Source: Bradyrhizobium sp. (GTDB lineage: Bacteria > Pseudomonadota > Alphaproteobacteria > Rhizobiales > Xanthobacteraceae). Taken from it: 9,369 bases of DNA. The stretch covers positions 1-9,369 of the forward strand of contig JACDAG010000333.1 of assembly GCA_013695565.1 (NCBI GenBank), given 5' to 3'. A program made the translations under genes and the position numbers. Below, in pieces: positions 1 to 6,645 of this stretch (positions are counted from its first letter, which is position 1; each line of letters opens with the position of its first letter). The notes beneath the pieces are model-generated. The model did not search any database. It was given only the letters and a program-made list of their open reading frames with translations, and was not told the DNA's origin.

Positions 1-288
1 ATCGACGGCGTGGGACGGCAACGCCAGCAGCGTCCGCGCGCCGAGGGCTGCGGCCGGAATCCCCGTGACCGAATAGGCGAGGCAGGCGCGCCAGTCGACC
101 TCGCGCCACCAGGCGAGGATACGCGACAGGTTCGCCATCACGGCAGCGACCGCCATAATGGGCACCGCTTCCTTGGGCCCATACTGATAGATCAAGACCG
201 GCATCAGCATGATCGATGAGCCGGTGCCCACGATGCCGCTGATGGTGCCGGCGAGAAGCCCGACCGTGAGGACGAAGAAGAAACCCAA
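1..288 (-). CDS. TauE/SafE-family membrane permease, N-terminal part (runs off left edge)
   Basis: The minus strand has an open frame to the window edge, giving 96 residues of a hydrophobic protein. It contains GLLAGTISGIVGTGSSIMLMP, a glycine-rich first helix typical of TauE/SafE (DUF81) permeases, then a second hydrophobic stretch and a conserved-looking LAWWREVDWR loop. Family members move sulfite, sulfoacetate or other small organosulfur anions across the inner membrane; the substrate here cannot be told. I chose a TTG start because GGAG lies 6 bases upstream and the frame has no ATG after the last in-frame stop. An ATG four bases upstream of that TTG is in another frame, so the true start is uncertain. 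The gene lies 79 bases downstream of the RTX gene on the same strand and may be read with it. Family is fairly sure, substrate unknown. Confidence 0.8.
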   Translation of the reverse strand, partial: MGFFFVLTVGLLAGTISGIVGTGSSIMLMPVLIYQYGPKEAVPIMAVAAVMANLSRILAWWREVDWRACLAYSVTGIPAAALGARTLLALPSHAVD

Positions 289-367
289 GCATATCTCCGC
301 GACTCGATTCCAGCAGGACCGGAAGGCTAGCAACTTTCGCGACGCGTCGGCAATGCAGCTACACGCC

Positions 368-1606
368 CTAGATCAGGAAGGTCGTGTCCATGTGCGCGCT
401 CAGGTTTGCCACATCGACGTTCCAGAGCATGATGCTGTCCGATTGCATGTCATTGTCTTTTGCCCAGGCCAGCGTGCCGCCATCGACCTGCTGCAGCACC
501 ACATGCCCGTCGGTGAAACCATTAAAGACGATGTGGTCGATTCCGACTTCGAAGTCCTTGATATGATCGGTGCTGGCGTTGGCCGACAGGTCCGCGCGGA
601 AGGTGAAGCTTTCGGCGCCGGCGCCGCCAATCATCGTGTCGCTGCCCTGGTCGCCGCTGAGAGTGTCGTTGCCGTCGCCGCCATCCAGGGTATCGTTGTT
701 GGCGCCGCCCGAGATGACATCGTCGCCGTTCGCACCGCTCAGGAAATTGGCATCGGTGGACCCAGTGATTTTGTCGTTGTAGTTCGAACCATTGACATTC
801 TCGATGCTGACATAGGTATCGCCTCCCGTGCCAACACCGGTTTGGAGATTGACGTCGACGCCGCCGAACTGACCGGACTCATAGCCGCGGATAATGCAGT
901 AGGCCCGGTTTGTCGTGTAGTCGACGGTGTCGATGCCGGCACCGCCATTGATGACATCAGATCCGATGTCGCTCGTGAAGGTGTCGTTACCCTCGTCGCC
1001 GAACAGCCTGTCGTTGCCGTCGCCACCGCTGATGGCGTCGTTTTCGGTGCCGCCGTGGATTTCGTCGTCGCCGGCGCCGCCGTTCAGGATATCGTCGCCG
1101 CCCTGGCCGCGGAGAACGTTCGCAACGCCCGATCCCGAGATCGTGTCGCGATAGTTCGAACCCGTGACATTCTCGATGCTGACAAAGGTATCGCCTGCGG
1201 CGATGCCGCCGCCCAATCCATCTGCCAGATCGACCTGCACGCCAGCCGGTTGATGGGTGACGGGATTAAGGTAGGTCCGGCTTGCCGAATAATCGACCGT
1301 GTCGATACCGGTGCCGCCGTCGATCGCATCCGATCCGGCATCGCCCTTGAAGCTGTCGTTACCTTCGTCGCCGAACAATTTGTCGTTGCCATTGCCGCCG
1401 CTGATGGTGTCGTCCTCGGTGCCACCGTGGATTTCGTCATCGCCGTCGTCGCCATTCAGGATGTCGCGACCCTGGCCGCCAGTAATATAGTCGTTGCCAC
1501 CGCCGCCATTGATGGTGTCGTCGCCCTCGAGGCCCGCAAAGCGTTCGGCTTCGTCGGTACCCTGCATGATATCGCGGAACTTGGTTCCAAGACGAAGGAT
1601 GGCCAT
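368..1606 (-). CDS. RTX (hemolysin-type) calcium-binding repeat protein, type I secretion substrate
   Basis: This 412-residue protein has about 20 GGxGxDxUx nonapeptides in three blocks (residues 25-105, 167-229, 291-335). Such repeats fold as calcium-loaded parallel beta-rolls after export. Between blocks lie spacers with IDTVDY and VSIENVxGSNY, common in bacterial RTX proteins. Residues 48-171 and 172-295 are two copies of one 124-residue module. The last 80 residues resemble the serralysin-type C-terminal domain and end in DTTFLI, an acidic-plus-hydrophobic tail expected for type I (ABC/HlyD/TolC) secretion. There is no signal peptide and no enzymatic domain, so the role is probably structural or surface-associated; this is inference. 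One cysteine (Cys237) is unusual for the class. The start is supported by AGGGGAG at 1613-1619, six bases before ATG. No secretion genes are in the window. Confidence 0.9.
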   Translation of the reverse strand: MAILRLGTKFRDIMQGTDEAERFAGLEGDDTINGGGGNDYITGGQGRDILNGDDGDDEIHGGTEDDTISGGNGNDKLFGDEGNDSFKGDAGSDAIDGGTGIDTVDYSASRTYLNPVTHQPAGVQVDLADGLGGGIAAGDTFVSIENVTGSNYRDTISGSGVANVLRGQGGDDILNGGAGDDEIHGGTENDAISGGDGNDRLFGDEGNDTFTSDIGSDVINGGAGIDTVDYTTNRAYCIIRGYESGQFGGVDVNLQTGVGTGGDTYVSIENVNGSNYNDKITGSTDANFLSGANGDDVISGGANNDTLDGGDGNDTLSGDQGSDTMIGGAGAESFTFRADLSANASTDHIKDFEVGIDHIVFNGFTDGHVVLQQVDGGTLAWAKDNDMQSDSIMLWNVDVANLSAHMDTTFLI

Positions 1607-1693
1607 GACGATCTCCCCTGGTACGACCGGCCGGGACGCCTGAATGCGCCGGCCCCCTGATGCGAGGAGGTTGCCTGAAGTTCGCCCGAACGG

Positions 1694-1711
1694 CTGTTCC
1701 CTGGGGAACAG
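1694..1711. promoter_or_regulatory. Inverted repeat between divergent RTX and GFA genes, operator candidate
   Basis: CTGTTCCC at 1694-1701 and GGGAACAG at 1704-1711 are perfect 8-base arms separated by TG. The site lies in the 230-base gap between the divergent RTX gene (starts at 1606) and the GFA gene (starts at 1837), where an operator would be expected. Both arms contain GGAAC, but neither has a GTT at the right distance for an EcfG promoter. No poly-T follows, so a terminator is unlikely. The binding protein is unknown. Confidence 0.35.
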
Positions 1712-1836
1712 GCGGGTCAGTGAATGCGATCACCTCTGATCACGGCTGGTGCCGGATTTCCCGCTGCTGACAGCATGCTGGCAACAGGCACCGGCTATGA
1801 AGGCTTCCATGTCGGATCATTCGAAAGGAACAGACC

Positions 1837-2205
1837 GTGCCAATCAAGGGAAGCTGCCATTGCGGCCAGACCCAATTCGAGGTCAACGAGGCGCCCCAAG
1901 ACGTGACCCGCTGCACTTGTTCGCTGTGCGCGAAACGCGGCGCGTTGTGGGCCTATTATACGCCTGCCCAGTTTCGCCTGACCTCGCCGCCGGAAAAAGT
2001 CGCCACCTATCTGTGGGGCAGCCGCACCGTCAAACATCATTTCTGCGCCAATTGCGGCTGCGGCACCTATTCGGAATCGCCGGACTGGTCGACCGGCAAG
2101 CCGGACTTCGAAAATCCCAAGGTCGGCGTCAACGCGCGATTGTTCGACGATCTCGATCTCGACGCCGTGCCGGCGACCGTCATTGACGGCAAGAATCTGT
2201 GGTGA
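1837..2205 (+). CDS. GFA/CENP-V-domain zinc protein
   Basis: The protein has 122 residues, the usual length for one GFA domain. It carries the family's cysteine pattern: Cys7 and Cys9 (CHC), Cys26, Cys28 and Cys31 (CTCSLC), and Cys70, Cys73 and Cys75 (CANCGC). These would hold one structural and one catalytic-type zinc. The family is named for Gfa, reported to speed formation of S-hydroxymethylglutathione from formaldehyde and glutathione. Most members have no proven reaction, so the name should not be taken as function. The start is GTG, chosen because AAGGA at 1825-1829 precedes it by 7 bases and MPIKGSCHCG is a normal family N-terminus. It is divergent from the RTX gene, and its stop lies 12 bases from the convergent cyclase stop, with no terminator between them. 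Confidence 0.88.
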   Translation: MPIKGSCHCGQTQFEVNEAPQDVTRCTCSLCAKRGALWAYYTPAQFRLTSPPEKVATYLWGSRTVKHHFCANCGCGTYSESPDWSTGKPDFENPKVGVNARLFDDLDLDAVPATVIDGKNLW

Positions 2206-2217
2206 CGCGGCCAGTCG

Positions 2218-2955
2218 CTACGCAGCGTAAAGCTCGATCGGGACATCGAATCCCTTGAGTTGGAAGGTCTTCGAATGACTATCCGGCAGATCTGACCGGG
2301 TGCGCTGATAGACCGCCTCGGTGACGAGAATCTGGTCGGCCTCAGCGACCGATTGCGCGCGGGAGGCGGTGTTGACGACCGTGCCGATCGCGGTCAGGTC
2401 CTTGTGCGAGCGGCCGAATTCGCCAAAGCTGAGTTCGCCGGCGTGAATTCCGATGCCGATTCCGAGTTCACTGGCGTTCAGGCCCAGTGCTGCGGCGAGA
2501 CTGTCGCGCCGCTCGCGCCAGTTCTTCTGGATGTCGCGCGCCGCGAGCAGGGCATTGCGTGCATGGTCATCGCGTCGCAAGGGGAAATTGAAGACGGCCA
2601 TGACGGCGTCGCCGATCGTCTTGTTGAGGAGCCCCTCATGCTGCCAGATCGCGTCGGCGCATTCATCGTAGAACGCATCGAGCAGGCCGGAGACGGCCTC
2701 CGCTGACCGTGATTGCGACAGGCTGGTATAGCCGCGCAAATCGGCAAACATCACGGTCGCGTCGATGGTGATCTTGCGGGCCCGCATCACCTTGGTGAAC
2801 ATCAGCTCGCAAATGGTGCAGGTGTTGGGGTTCATGCGGCTCGGACGAACGCCAAACGCCCGGAACGGCGCCGAGATCACGCCGCGGAGCGGCACCGGCA
2901 GATGCATCTGCTCCCAGCAGCCCTTGCAGAACCGCGCATATTGCAGTGCCGCCAT
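2218..2955 (-). CDS. Class III adenylate/guanylate cyclase with N-terminal CxxC pairs
   Basis: With the start at 2955 the protein has 245 residues. The catalytic domain spans about residues 60-245. It shows both metal-binding aspartates (Asp72 in FADLRGYT; Asp116 in KTIGDAVMAVF), a probable base-specifying lysine (Lys112), and the transition-state pair Asn195 and Arg199 in VVNTASR. It therefore looks active, probably making cAMP. The first 50 residues hold two cysteine pairs, FCKGCW (Cys10, Cys13) and CTIC (Cys46, Cys49), that could bind zinc or an iron-sulfur cluster as a sensor; this is inference. No membrane helix is seen. The frame stays open upstream to 3105, but that extension reaches into a repeat element and has no ribosome site. 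ATG at 2955 is preceded by GGTGGAAA and gives a sensible N-terminus, MAALQYARFCKGCW. The gene is divergent from the cupin gene. Confidence 0.87.
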   Translation of the reverse strand: MAALQYARFCKGCWEQMHLPVPLRGVISAPFRAFGVRPSRMNPNTCTICELMFTKVMRARKITIDATVMFADLRGYTSLSQSRSAEAVSGLLDAFYDECADAIWQHEGLLNKTIGDAVMAVFNFPLRRDDHARNALLAARDIQKNWRERRDSLAAALGLNASELGIGIGIHAGELSFGEFGRSHKDLTAIGTVVNTASRAQSVAEADQILVTEAVYQRTRSDLPDSHSKTFQLKGFDVPIELYAA

Positions 2956-3065
2956 TTTCCACCATGTTTCGTGAGATTGGCAGGCCCGTTGAATCATACA
3001 ATTGGCCGCGGGCGCCAGCAAGGCAGGATGCGGGTTCTGCGGCTGGCGGTCGCTGGCAAAGCCGG

Positions 3066-3171
3066 CAGAGCGTTTTCCAGCGAAGTGGACACCGGTTCGC
3101 GGCAAGAAAACGCGTCAAAACAAAAATCTAGAGCCCCGTTCCGATTTCATCGGAACGGAAAAGGCTCTAGG
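3066..3171. repeat. Bradyrhizobium-type intergenic repeat with two hairpins
   Basis: Two inverted repeats lie side by side. The first pairs GCGTTTTC (3070-3077) with GAAAACGC (3106-3113) around a 28-base loop containing CGAAGTGGACACCGGTTCGC. The second pairs CTAGAGCC (3128-3135) plus CCGTTCCGAT (3136-3145) with ATCGGAACGG (3149-3158) plus GGCTCTAG (3163-3170), leaving AAAA bulged on the right. I recognise this two-part sequence as one that recurs between genes in Bradyrhizobium and relatives; copy number here cannot be checked. It sits between the divergent cyclase and cupin genes. Confidence 0.8.
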
Positions 3172-3192
3172 ATCGCCGCAAATCAACAAGAC

Positions 3193-3197
3193 GGAGG
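3193..3197 (+). promoter_or_regulatory. Ribosome binding site of the cupin gene
   Basis: GGAGG lies six bases before ATG at 3204, which fixes the start of the cupin gene just downstream of the repeat element. Confidence 0.75.
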
Positions 3198-3203
3198 ATC
3201 GCC

Positions 3204-3653
3204 ATGGACGCCGTGACCCCAAAAGGCTCGCAGACCGCAGACGCGCATTCGCATCTGGTTCGCCCGGCCGACATGGAATGGCAGAAGACCCGTTTCCCCG
3301 GTTGCGAGGCTAAGACGCTGCTGTTCGATCGCTCGACCGGCCTGATGACGGCACTGATGAAGTTTGCGCCCGGTGCGGTGCTGCCCGACCATGAGCATGT
3401 CAATATCGAGCAGACCTTTGTGCTCGAAGGCAGCCTGGTCGACAAGGAAGGCCCGGCCGAGGGCATCGAATGCAAGGCCGGCGAATACATCTGGCGCGAG
3501 CAGGGCACCCGCCATGTCGCCTGGTGTCCGCAAGGCGGGCTGATGCTCGCGATTTTCCAGGTTCCGAACAAGTTCTTCGAGGCCGACGGCCGCGTCGTCG
3601 ATGCCGCGGGCGAGGACTGGGACGAGATCTGGGGCCACACCAAAAAGGGCTGA
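3204..3653 (+). CDS. Single-domain cupin protein
   Basis: The protein has 149 residues. It matches cupin motif 1 exactly: Gly57, five residues, His63, one residue, His65, three residues, Glu69, six residues, Gly76. Motif 2 is GEYIWREQGTRH with His104. These four residues (His63, His65, Glu69, His104) are a complete set of metal ligands in a small beta-barrel, so a metal-dependent enzyme or sensor is possible. The general shape resembles the ChrR/anti-ECFsigma cupin group, but no anti-sigma or sigma gene is nearby, and the substrate cannot be named. There is no signal peptide, so it should be cytoplasmic. A strong GGAGG site supports the start. The gene is monocistronic, downstream of the two-hairpin repeat and divergent from the cyclase. 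Confidence 0.85.
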   Translation: MDAVTPKGSQTADAHSHLVRPADMEWQKTRFPGCEAKTLLFDRSTGLMTALMKFAPGAVLPDHEHVNIEQTFVLEGSLVDKEGPAEGIECKAGEYIWREQGTRHVAWCPQGGLMLAIFQVPNKFFEADGRVVDAAGEDWDEIWGHTKKG

Positions 3654-3694
3654 TGTCTCAGCCTTGTCGGGATTTATTGCCGGCGATCACGCCG

Positions 3695-3729
3695 AACGCC
3701 CCGTTGTCGGGCAGGGCCACGGGCGTTTT
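3695..3729 (+). terminator. Weak terminator candidate after the cupin gene
   Basis: AACGCCC (3695-3701) can pair with GGGCGTT (3721-3727), followed by only TT and then G. The 19-base loop can also fold as CCCG-TTGT-CGGG. The stem is short and the T-run is poor, so this is only a candidate for ending cupin transcription. Confidence 0.25.
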
Positions 3730-3862
3730 GCAGAATGAGGGGATGATGGAGATGTGCCCGTGATTTGCCCGACGTGTCAAAAGGTTTTTGCAGGGCAAGG
3801 CTCCCATGCCGGCGACGCCCCCCGTTACTTTGCATGGGGTTGTTTTCGATATTTTAGTTGGG
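3730..3862. repeat. Probable second Bradyrhizobium intergenic repeat
   Basis: Two phrases here are familiar from many intergenic sites in Bradyrhizobium genomes: GTGATTTGCCCGACGTGTCA near 3761-3780 and TTTGCATGGGGTTGTTTTCG near 3830-3849, joined by a more variable middle. I see no convincing gene in the stretch. The identification is from memory and needs a genome self-comparison; the borders are approximate. Confidence 0.45.
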
Positions 3863-3876
3863 AGCGCGAACCGCGC

Positions 3877-3888
3877 CGGTAATTACCG
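3877..3888. repeat. 12-base perfect palindrome over a stop codon
   Basis: CGGTAATTACCG is its own reverse complement and contains the TAA stop of the six-cysteine protein gene. Flanking CCGCG and CGG nearly extend the symmetry. No T-run follows on the minus strand, so it is not an obvious terminator. Confidence 0.5.
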
Positions 3889-4128
3889 CGGCTTGCAATC
3901 TCCGCTAGCCGGGAATTGTTGGCCGTTCGTGCCGGTCCAAACACAGGTTCTCCGGCACTCGGCGATCCGCCCTGAAGCGAGACATTTTGGTGCGTACTGC
4001 GGCTGGGCCCTCTCCCTCGCAATCCTGGCGCAGAGCTGCGCCTGCTCCGCGCAAGTCAGCGCATTTGCGGGCAAACTGAGCGGTAATGACAGGAGCATGC
4101 CAATAGCGGCGAAGGTGATTTTCTTCAT
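3883..4128 (-). CDS. Small secreted six-cysteine protein of unknown function
   Basis: The 81-residue product begins with a clear signal peptide (MKKITFAAIGMLLSLPLSLP), with likely cleavage after ANA at residue 23. The mature part has six cysteines (Cys26, 33, 49, 58, 62, 78), an even number that would suit three disulfides in the periplasm, and an Arg/Gln/Ala-rich segment between Cys33 and Cys49. I do not recognise the family. I chose ATG at 4128 because it starts directly with the lysine pair of the signal peptide and has GGGGG a few bases upstream; an in-frame TTG four codons earlier is less likely. The gene is divergent from the fused spermidine-synthase-like gene and ends inside a perfect palindrome. 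Confidence 0.7.
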   Translation of the reverse strand: MKKITFAAIGMLLSLPLSLPANALTCAEQAQLCARIARERAQPQYAPKCLASGRIAECRRTCVWTGTNGQQFPASGDCKPR

Positions 4129-4306
4129 TCGTGCCCCCAAATTTGCTAGCTGAAAACTCTTCCTACCTTACGGGCGCGGCTGCAAAATAGCCGGGCTAAA
4201 GATCACGTTTACCATGGCCCTCCCGGCGTTTTCCGCGGTTGATTAAGCCTTTGCTCAGGGCTCGCTGGCTACCGTGCAGTCACCAAGTGCCGGCTGCCGG
4301 GGACCG

Positions 4307-6571
4307 ATGTCACTCTTCCATGCTTCCGATCGGGTTTCGTCCGGTTTCGACCGGCAGGCGGTGGCCTTCCGGCTGACGCCGCCGCTCTATGCCGCGACGC
4401 TGTTCGCCTCGGCGCTGCTGCTGTTCTCAATCCAGCCGATGTTCGCCAAAATGGTGCTGCCGAAACTCGGTGGCGCGCCGGCGGTGTGGTCGGTTGCGAT
4501 GGTGTTCTTCCAGACCGTGCTGCTGGCCGGCTATGGCTACGCCCACGTGTTGAACCGCATGCTGCCGCCGCGCTGGGCGGCGGTGGTTCATCTGGCGCTG
4601 CTCGGCGTGACCGCAGCGTTGCTGCCGATCGCGATTGCGCCGGGATGGGGGACCCCGCCATCGGATGGAACGGCGCTCTGGCTGTTCGGCCTGTTCGCGG
4701 TTTCGATCGGGCTGCCGTTCTTCACGCTGTCGGCCAGCGCACCATTGCTGCAAAGCTGGTTCGCAGGCAGCGGACACAGGCAGGCCGGCAATCCCTACGT
4801 GCTCTACGCCGCGTCCAACCTCGGCTCGTTCGCGGCGCTGTTCGCCTATCCCGTCGTCATCGAACCGTTTTTCACGCTGAAGACGCAAACCGCCGCGTGG
4901 TCGATCGGGTTTGCGCTGCTGGCCATCCTCCTGAGCCTGGTCGCCGTATTCACCTCGCGCGCGAAGCCGATCGCCGCGCAGGTCGAGGCCGCTGACAACA
5001 GCAGCGCGAGTGCCGGTGAGCGGATGCGGTGGATCGCACTATCAGCCGTGCCGTCGGGGCTCGTGATCGCCGTCACCGCGTATCTGACGACCGATATTGC
5101 CGCGGCACCCTTCCTCTGGGTGGTGCCGCTTGCGATCTACCTGCTCACCTTCGTTGCCGTGTTCCGGGAGCGGCCGTGGATCGCGCATGCCAATGTGGTG
5201 CGCTTCGTACCGTTCGCGGTGGCGCCGCTCGCGGTGAGCCTGATCGGCGGCGAGAAGGTGTTCTGGCTGACGATGACAGCGCTCAACCTCACAGCCTTCG
5301 CGCTGCTGACGTTGATGTGCCACGGTGAACTCTACGCGCGGCGGCCGAGCCCGCGGCGGCTGACCGAGTTCTATCTCTGCACGTCGTTCGGCGGGGTGGT
5401 CGGCGGCGCCTTTGTCGGGCTCTTGGCGCCGCAGATATTCAACGGCAATTACGAATACCCGATCCTGATCGCGCTGGCGCTGTTGTGCACATCAGGCATT
5501 TTTGCCGGAGGCCTGCGCAAGGCATTGACCGGAGCCTTGCCATGGCTTGCGATCAGCGCGGCGCTGGCGCTGGTCTGGACCATCACGCGCTACCAGCCGC
5601 CGGCGACGCTGGAATTGCCTTTCCAGGTGCTGCTGGCGCTGCTGGCGGCGGCGATGCTGTTTCAACGGCAACGCCCGATGCGTTTCCTGGGGCTCGTCAT
5701 CCTGAGTTTTGTCGTGACCGCGCTGTGGCGCCCCGGGATTGCGCCGATCGAGACCGCGCGCAGCTTCTTCGGCGTCCACAAGGTCGCGGAGATCAATGGC
5801 GGCAGCGCCCGCGTGCTCTATCACGGCACCACCATTCATGGCGCGCAACGGCTGCGGAACGAGGATGGTACGGCCGTCGATGGCACCCCCGCGCCGCAGA
5901 CCTACTATTATTTTGGCGGCCCGCTCGCGGAAGCCGTCAGTGCTACGCGAGCCGTGCGTGGCGGCCTGGACCATGTGGCCGTCGTCGGCCTCGGCACCGG
6001 TTCGCTGGCCTGTCATCGCAAGGCCGGGGAGCACTGGACCTTCTTCGAGATCGATCCCGAAGTGATCCGCATCGCACGGGATCCGCGTCGCTTCGAATTC
6101 CTGTCGAAATGCGCGCCCGATATGCCCGTCGTCGCCGGCGATGCGCGCCTGACGCTGGAGGCATCAACCGAGCGCTATGACCTGATCGTGCTCGATGCCT
6201 TCTCGTCGGACACCATTCCGGTGCATCTGCTGACGCGCGAGGCGGTCGCGGGTTATCTCGCAAAGCTCACGCCGCATGGTGTGATCGTGGCGCACATCTC
6301 CAACCGCCATCTTGATCTCGCGCCTGTCGTGGCCAATGTCGCGCAGTCGCTCGGCCTCACCGCCTTCCTGCGCGAAGACGACAGCGCCGGCGAAATGCTG
6401 ACGACGTTGAAGGGCAATGCCCGTCTCGTGGTGCTCGCGCGTGACGCCGCCGATACCGGCAGCATCGCCGGGAACTGGTCCCCGTTGCTGCCGGATCGAA
6501 CAAGCGCGCTGTGGAGCGACGATTATTCCAACATTCTCGGCATCATGCTGCGCAAGAAATTCGGCGGCTAG
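4307..6571 (+). CDS. Fused membrane/spermidine synthase-like protein
   Basis: The protein has 754 residues. Residues 27-475 contain about 14 hydrophobic segments, beginning SALLLFSIQPMFAKMVLPKLGG, the signature opening of fused MFS/spermidine synthase proteins. Residues 490-754 form a Rossmann-like aminopropyltransferase/methyltransferase domain. It has the nucleotide-binding loop VVGLGTGSLA (559-568), acidic residue Glu581 in FFEIDPEV, Asp612 in AGDARLTL, and DAFSSDTIPVHLLT (630-643) in place of the usual spermidine synthase active-site sequence. The family is known, but its true substrate is mostly unproven, and no polyamine gene such as speD is in the window. ATG at 4307 has GGGGA just upstream; an in-frame GTG at 4274 would add 11 residues. 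Its stop lies 2 bases from the end of the exonuclease III remnant on the other strand. Confidence 0.87.
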   Translation: MSLFHASDRVSSGFDRQAVAFRLTPPLYAATLFASALLLFSIQPMFAKMVLPKLGGAPAVWSVAMVFFQTVLLAGYGYAHVLNRMLPPRWAAVVHLALLGVTAALLPIAIAPGWGTPPSDGTALWLFGLFAVSIGLPFFTLSASAPLLQSWFAGSGHRQAGNPYVLYAASNLGSFAALFAYPVVIEPFFTLKTQTAAWSIGFALLAILLSLVAVFTSRAKPIAAQVEAADNSSASAGERMRWIALSAVPSGLVIAVTAYLTTDIAAAPFLWVVPLAIYLLTFVAVFRERPWIAHANVVRFVPFAVAPLAVSLIGGEKVFWLTMTALNLTAFALLTLMCHGELYARRPSPRRLTEFYLCTSFGGVVGGAFVGLLAPQIFNGNYEYPILIALALLCTSGIFAGGLRKALTGALPWLAISAALALVWTITRYQPPATLELPFQVLLALLAAAMLFQRQRPMRFLGLVILSFVVTALWRPGIAPIETARSFFGVHKVAEINGGSARVLYHGTTIHGAQRLRNEDGTAVDGTPAPQTYYYFGGPLAEAVSATRAVRGGLDHVAVVGLGTGSLACHRKAGEHWTFFEIDPEVIRIARDPRRFEFLSKCAPDMPVVAGDARLTLEASTERYDLIVLDAFSSDTIPVHLLTREAVAGYLAKLTPHGVIVAHISNRHLDLAPVVANVAQSLGLTAFLREDDSAGEMLTTLKGNARLVVLARDAADTGSIAGNWSPLLPDRTSALWSDDYSNILGIMLRKKFGG

Positions 6572-6573
6572 CG

Positions 6574-6645
6574 CTATTTCAGCACGATCCACGCCGGAGC
6601 ATGGTCGCTGGCGCCTTCTTCGCCGAGAATGGTCCGGTCGACGCC
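6574..6645 (-). pseudogene. xthA: 3' remnant of exodeoxyribonuclease III gene
   Basis: Read on the minus strand, this stretch ends in TAG and encodes VDRTILGEEGASDHAPAW followed by IVLK. This is the typical C-terminus of alphaproteobacterial exonuclease III, including the SDHAP sequence with the catalytic histidine. Only about 23 codons remain. Upstream of the glycine before VDRT the frame turns into Arg-rich nonsense, exactly where the propeller-type remnant on the plus strand begins. The rest of the gene is absent from the window, so it has been cut off by deletion or recombination. A functional copy may exist elsewhere. The match is from memory of the family, but the motif is strong. Confidence 0.75.

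Noticed and set aside
209..1660. 483-residue plus-strand open frame rich in Val, Ala and Asp opposite the RTX gene
   Set aside because: It is the mirror of the Gly/Asp-rich nonapeptide codons on the other strand. The RTX protein has a start, ribosome site and recognisable domains; this frame has none.
1827..1831. GGAAC just upstream of the GFA gene as an EcfG -35 element
   Set aside because: It overlaps the ribosome binding site and has no GTT 16-17 bases downstream.
2956..3105. 50-residue N-terminal extension of the cyclase
   Set aside because: It reaches into the two-hairpin repeat element, has no ribosome site and reads as non-conserved sequence. The ATG at 2955 is better placed.
3138..3161. 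GGAAC in both arms of the repeat hairpin as EcfG promoters for cyclase or cupin
   Set aside because: No CGTT occurs 16-17 bases downstream on either strand; the motif is part of the repeat arms.
3183..3638. 151-residue minus-strand frame opposite the cupin gene
   Set aside because: It is antisense to a cupin with full motif 1 and motif 2 and has no recognisable sequence of its own.
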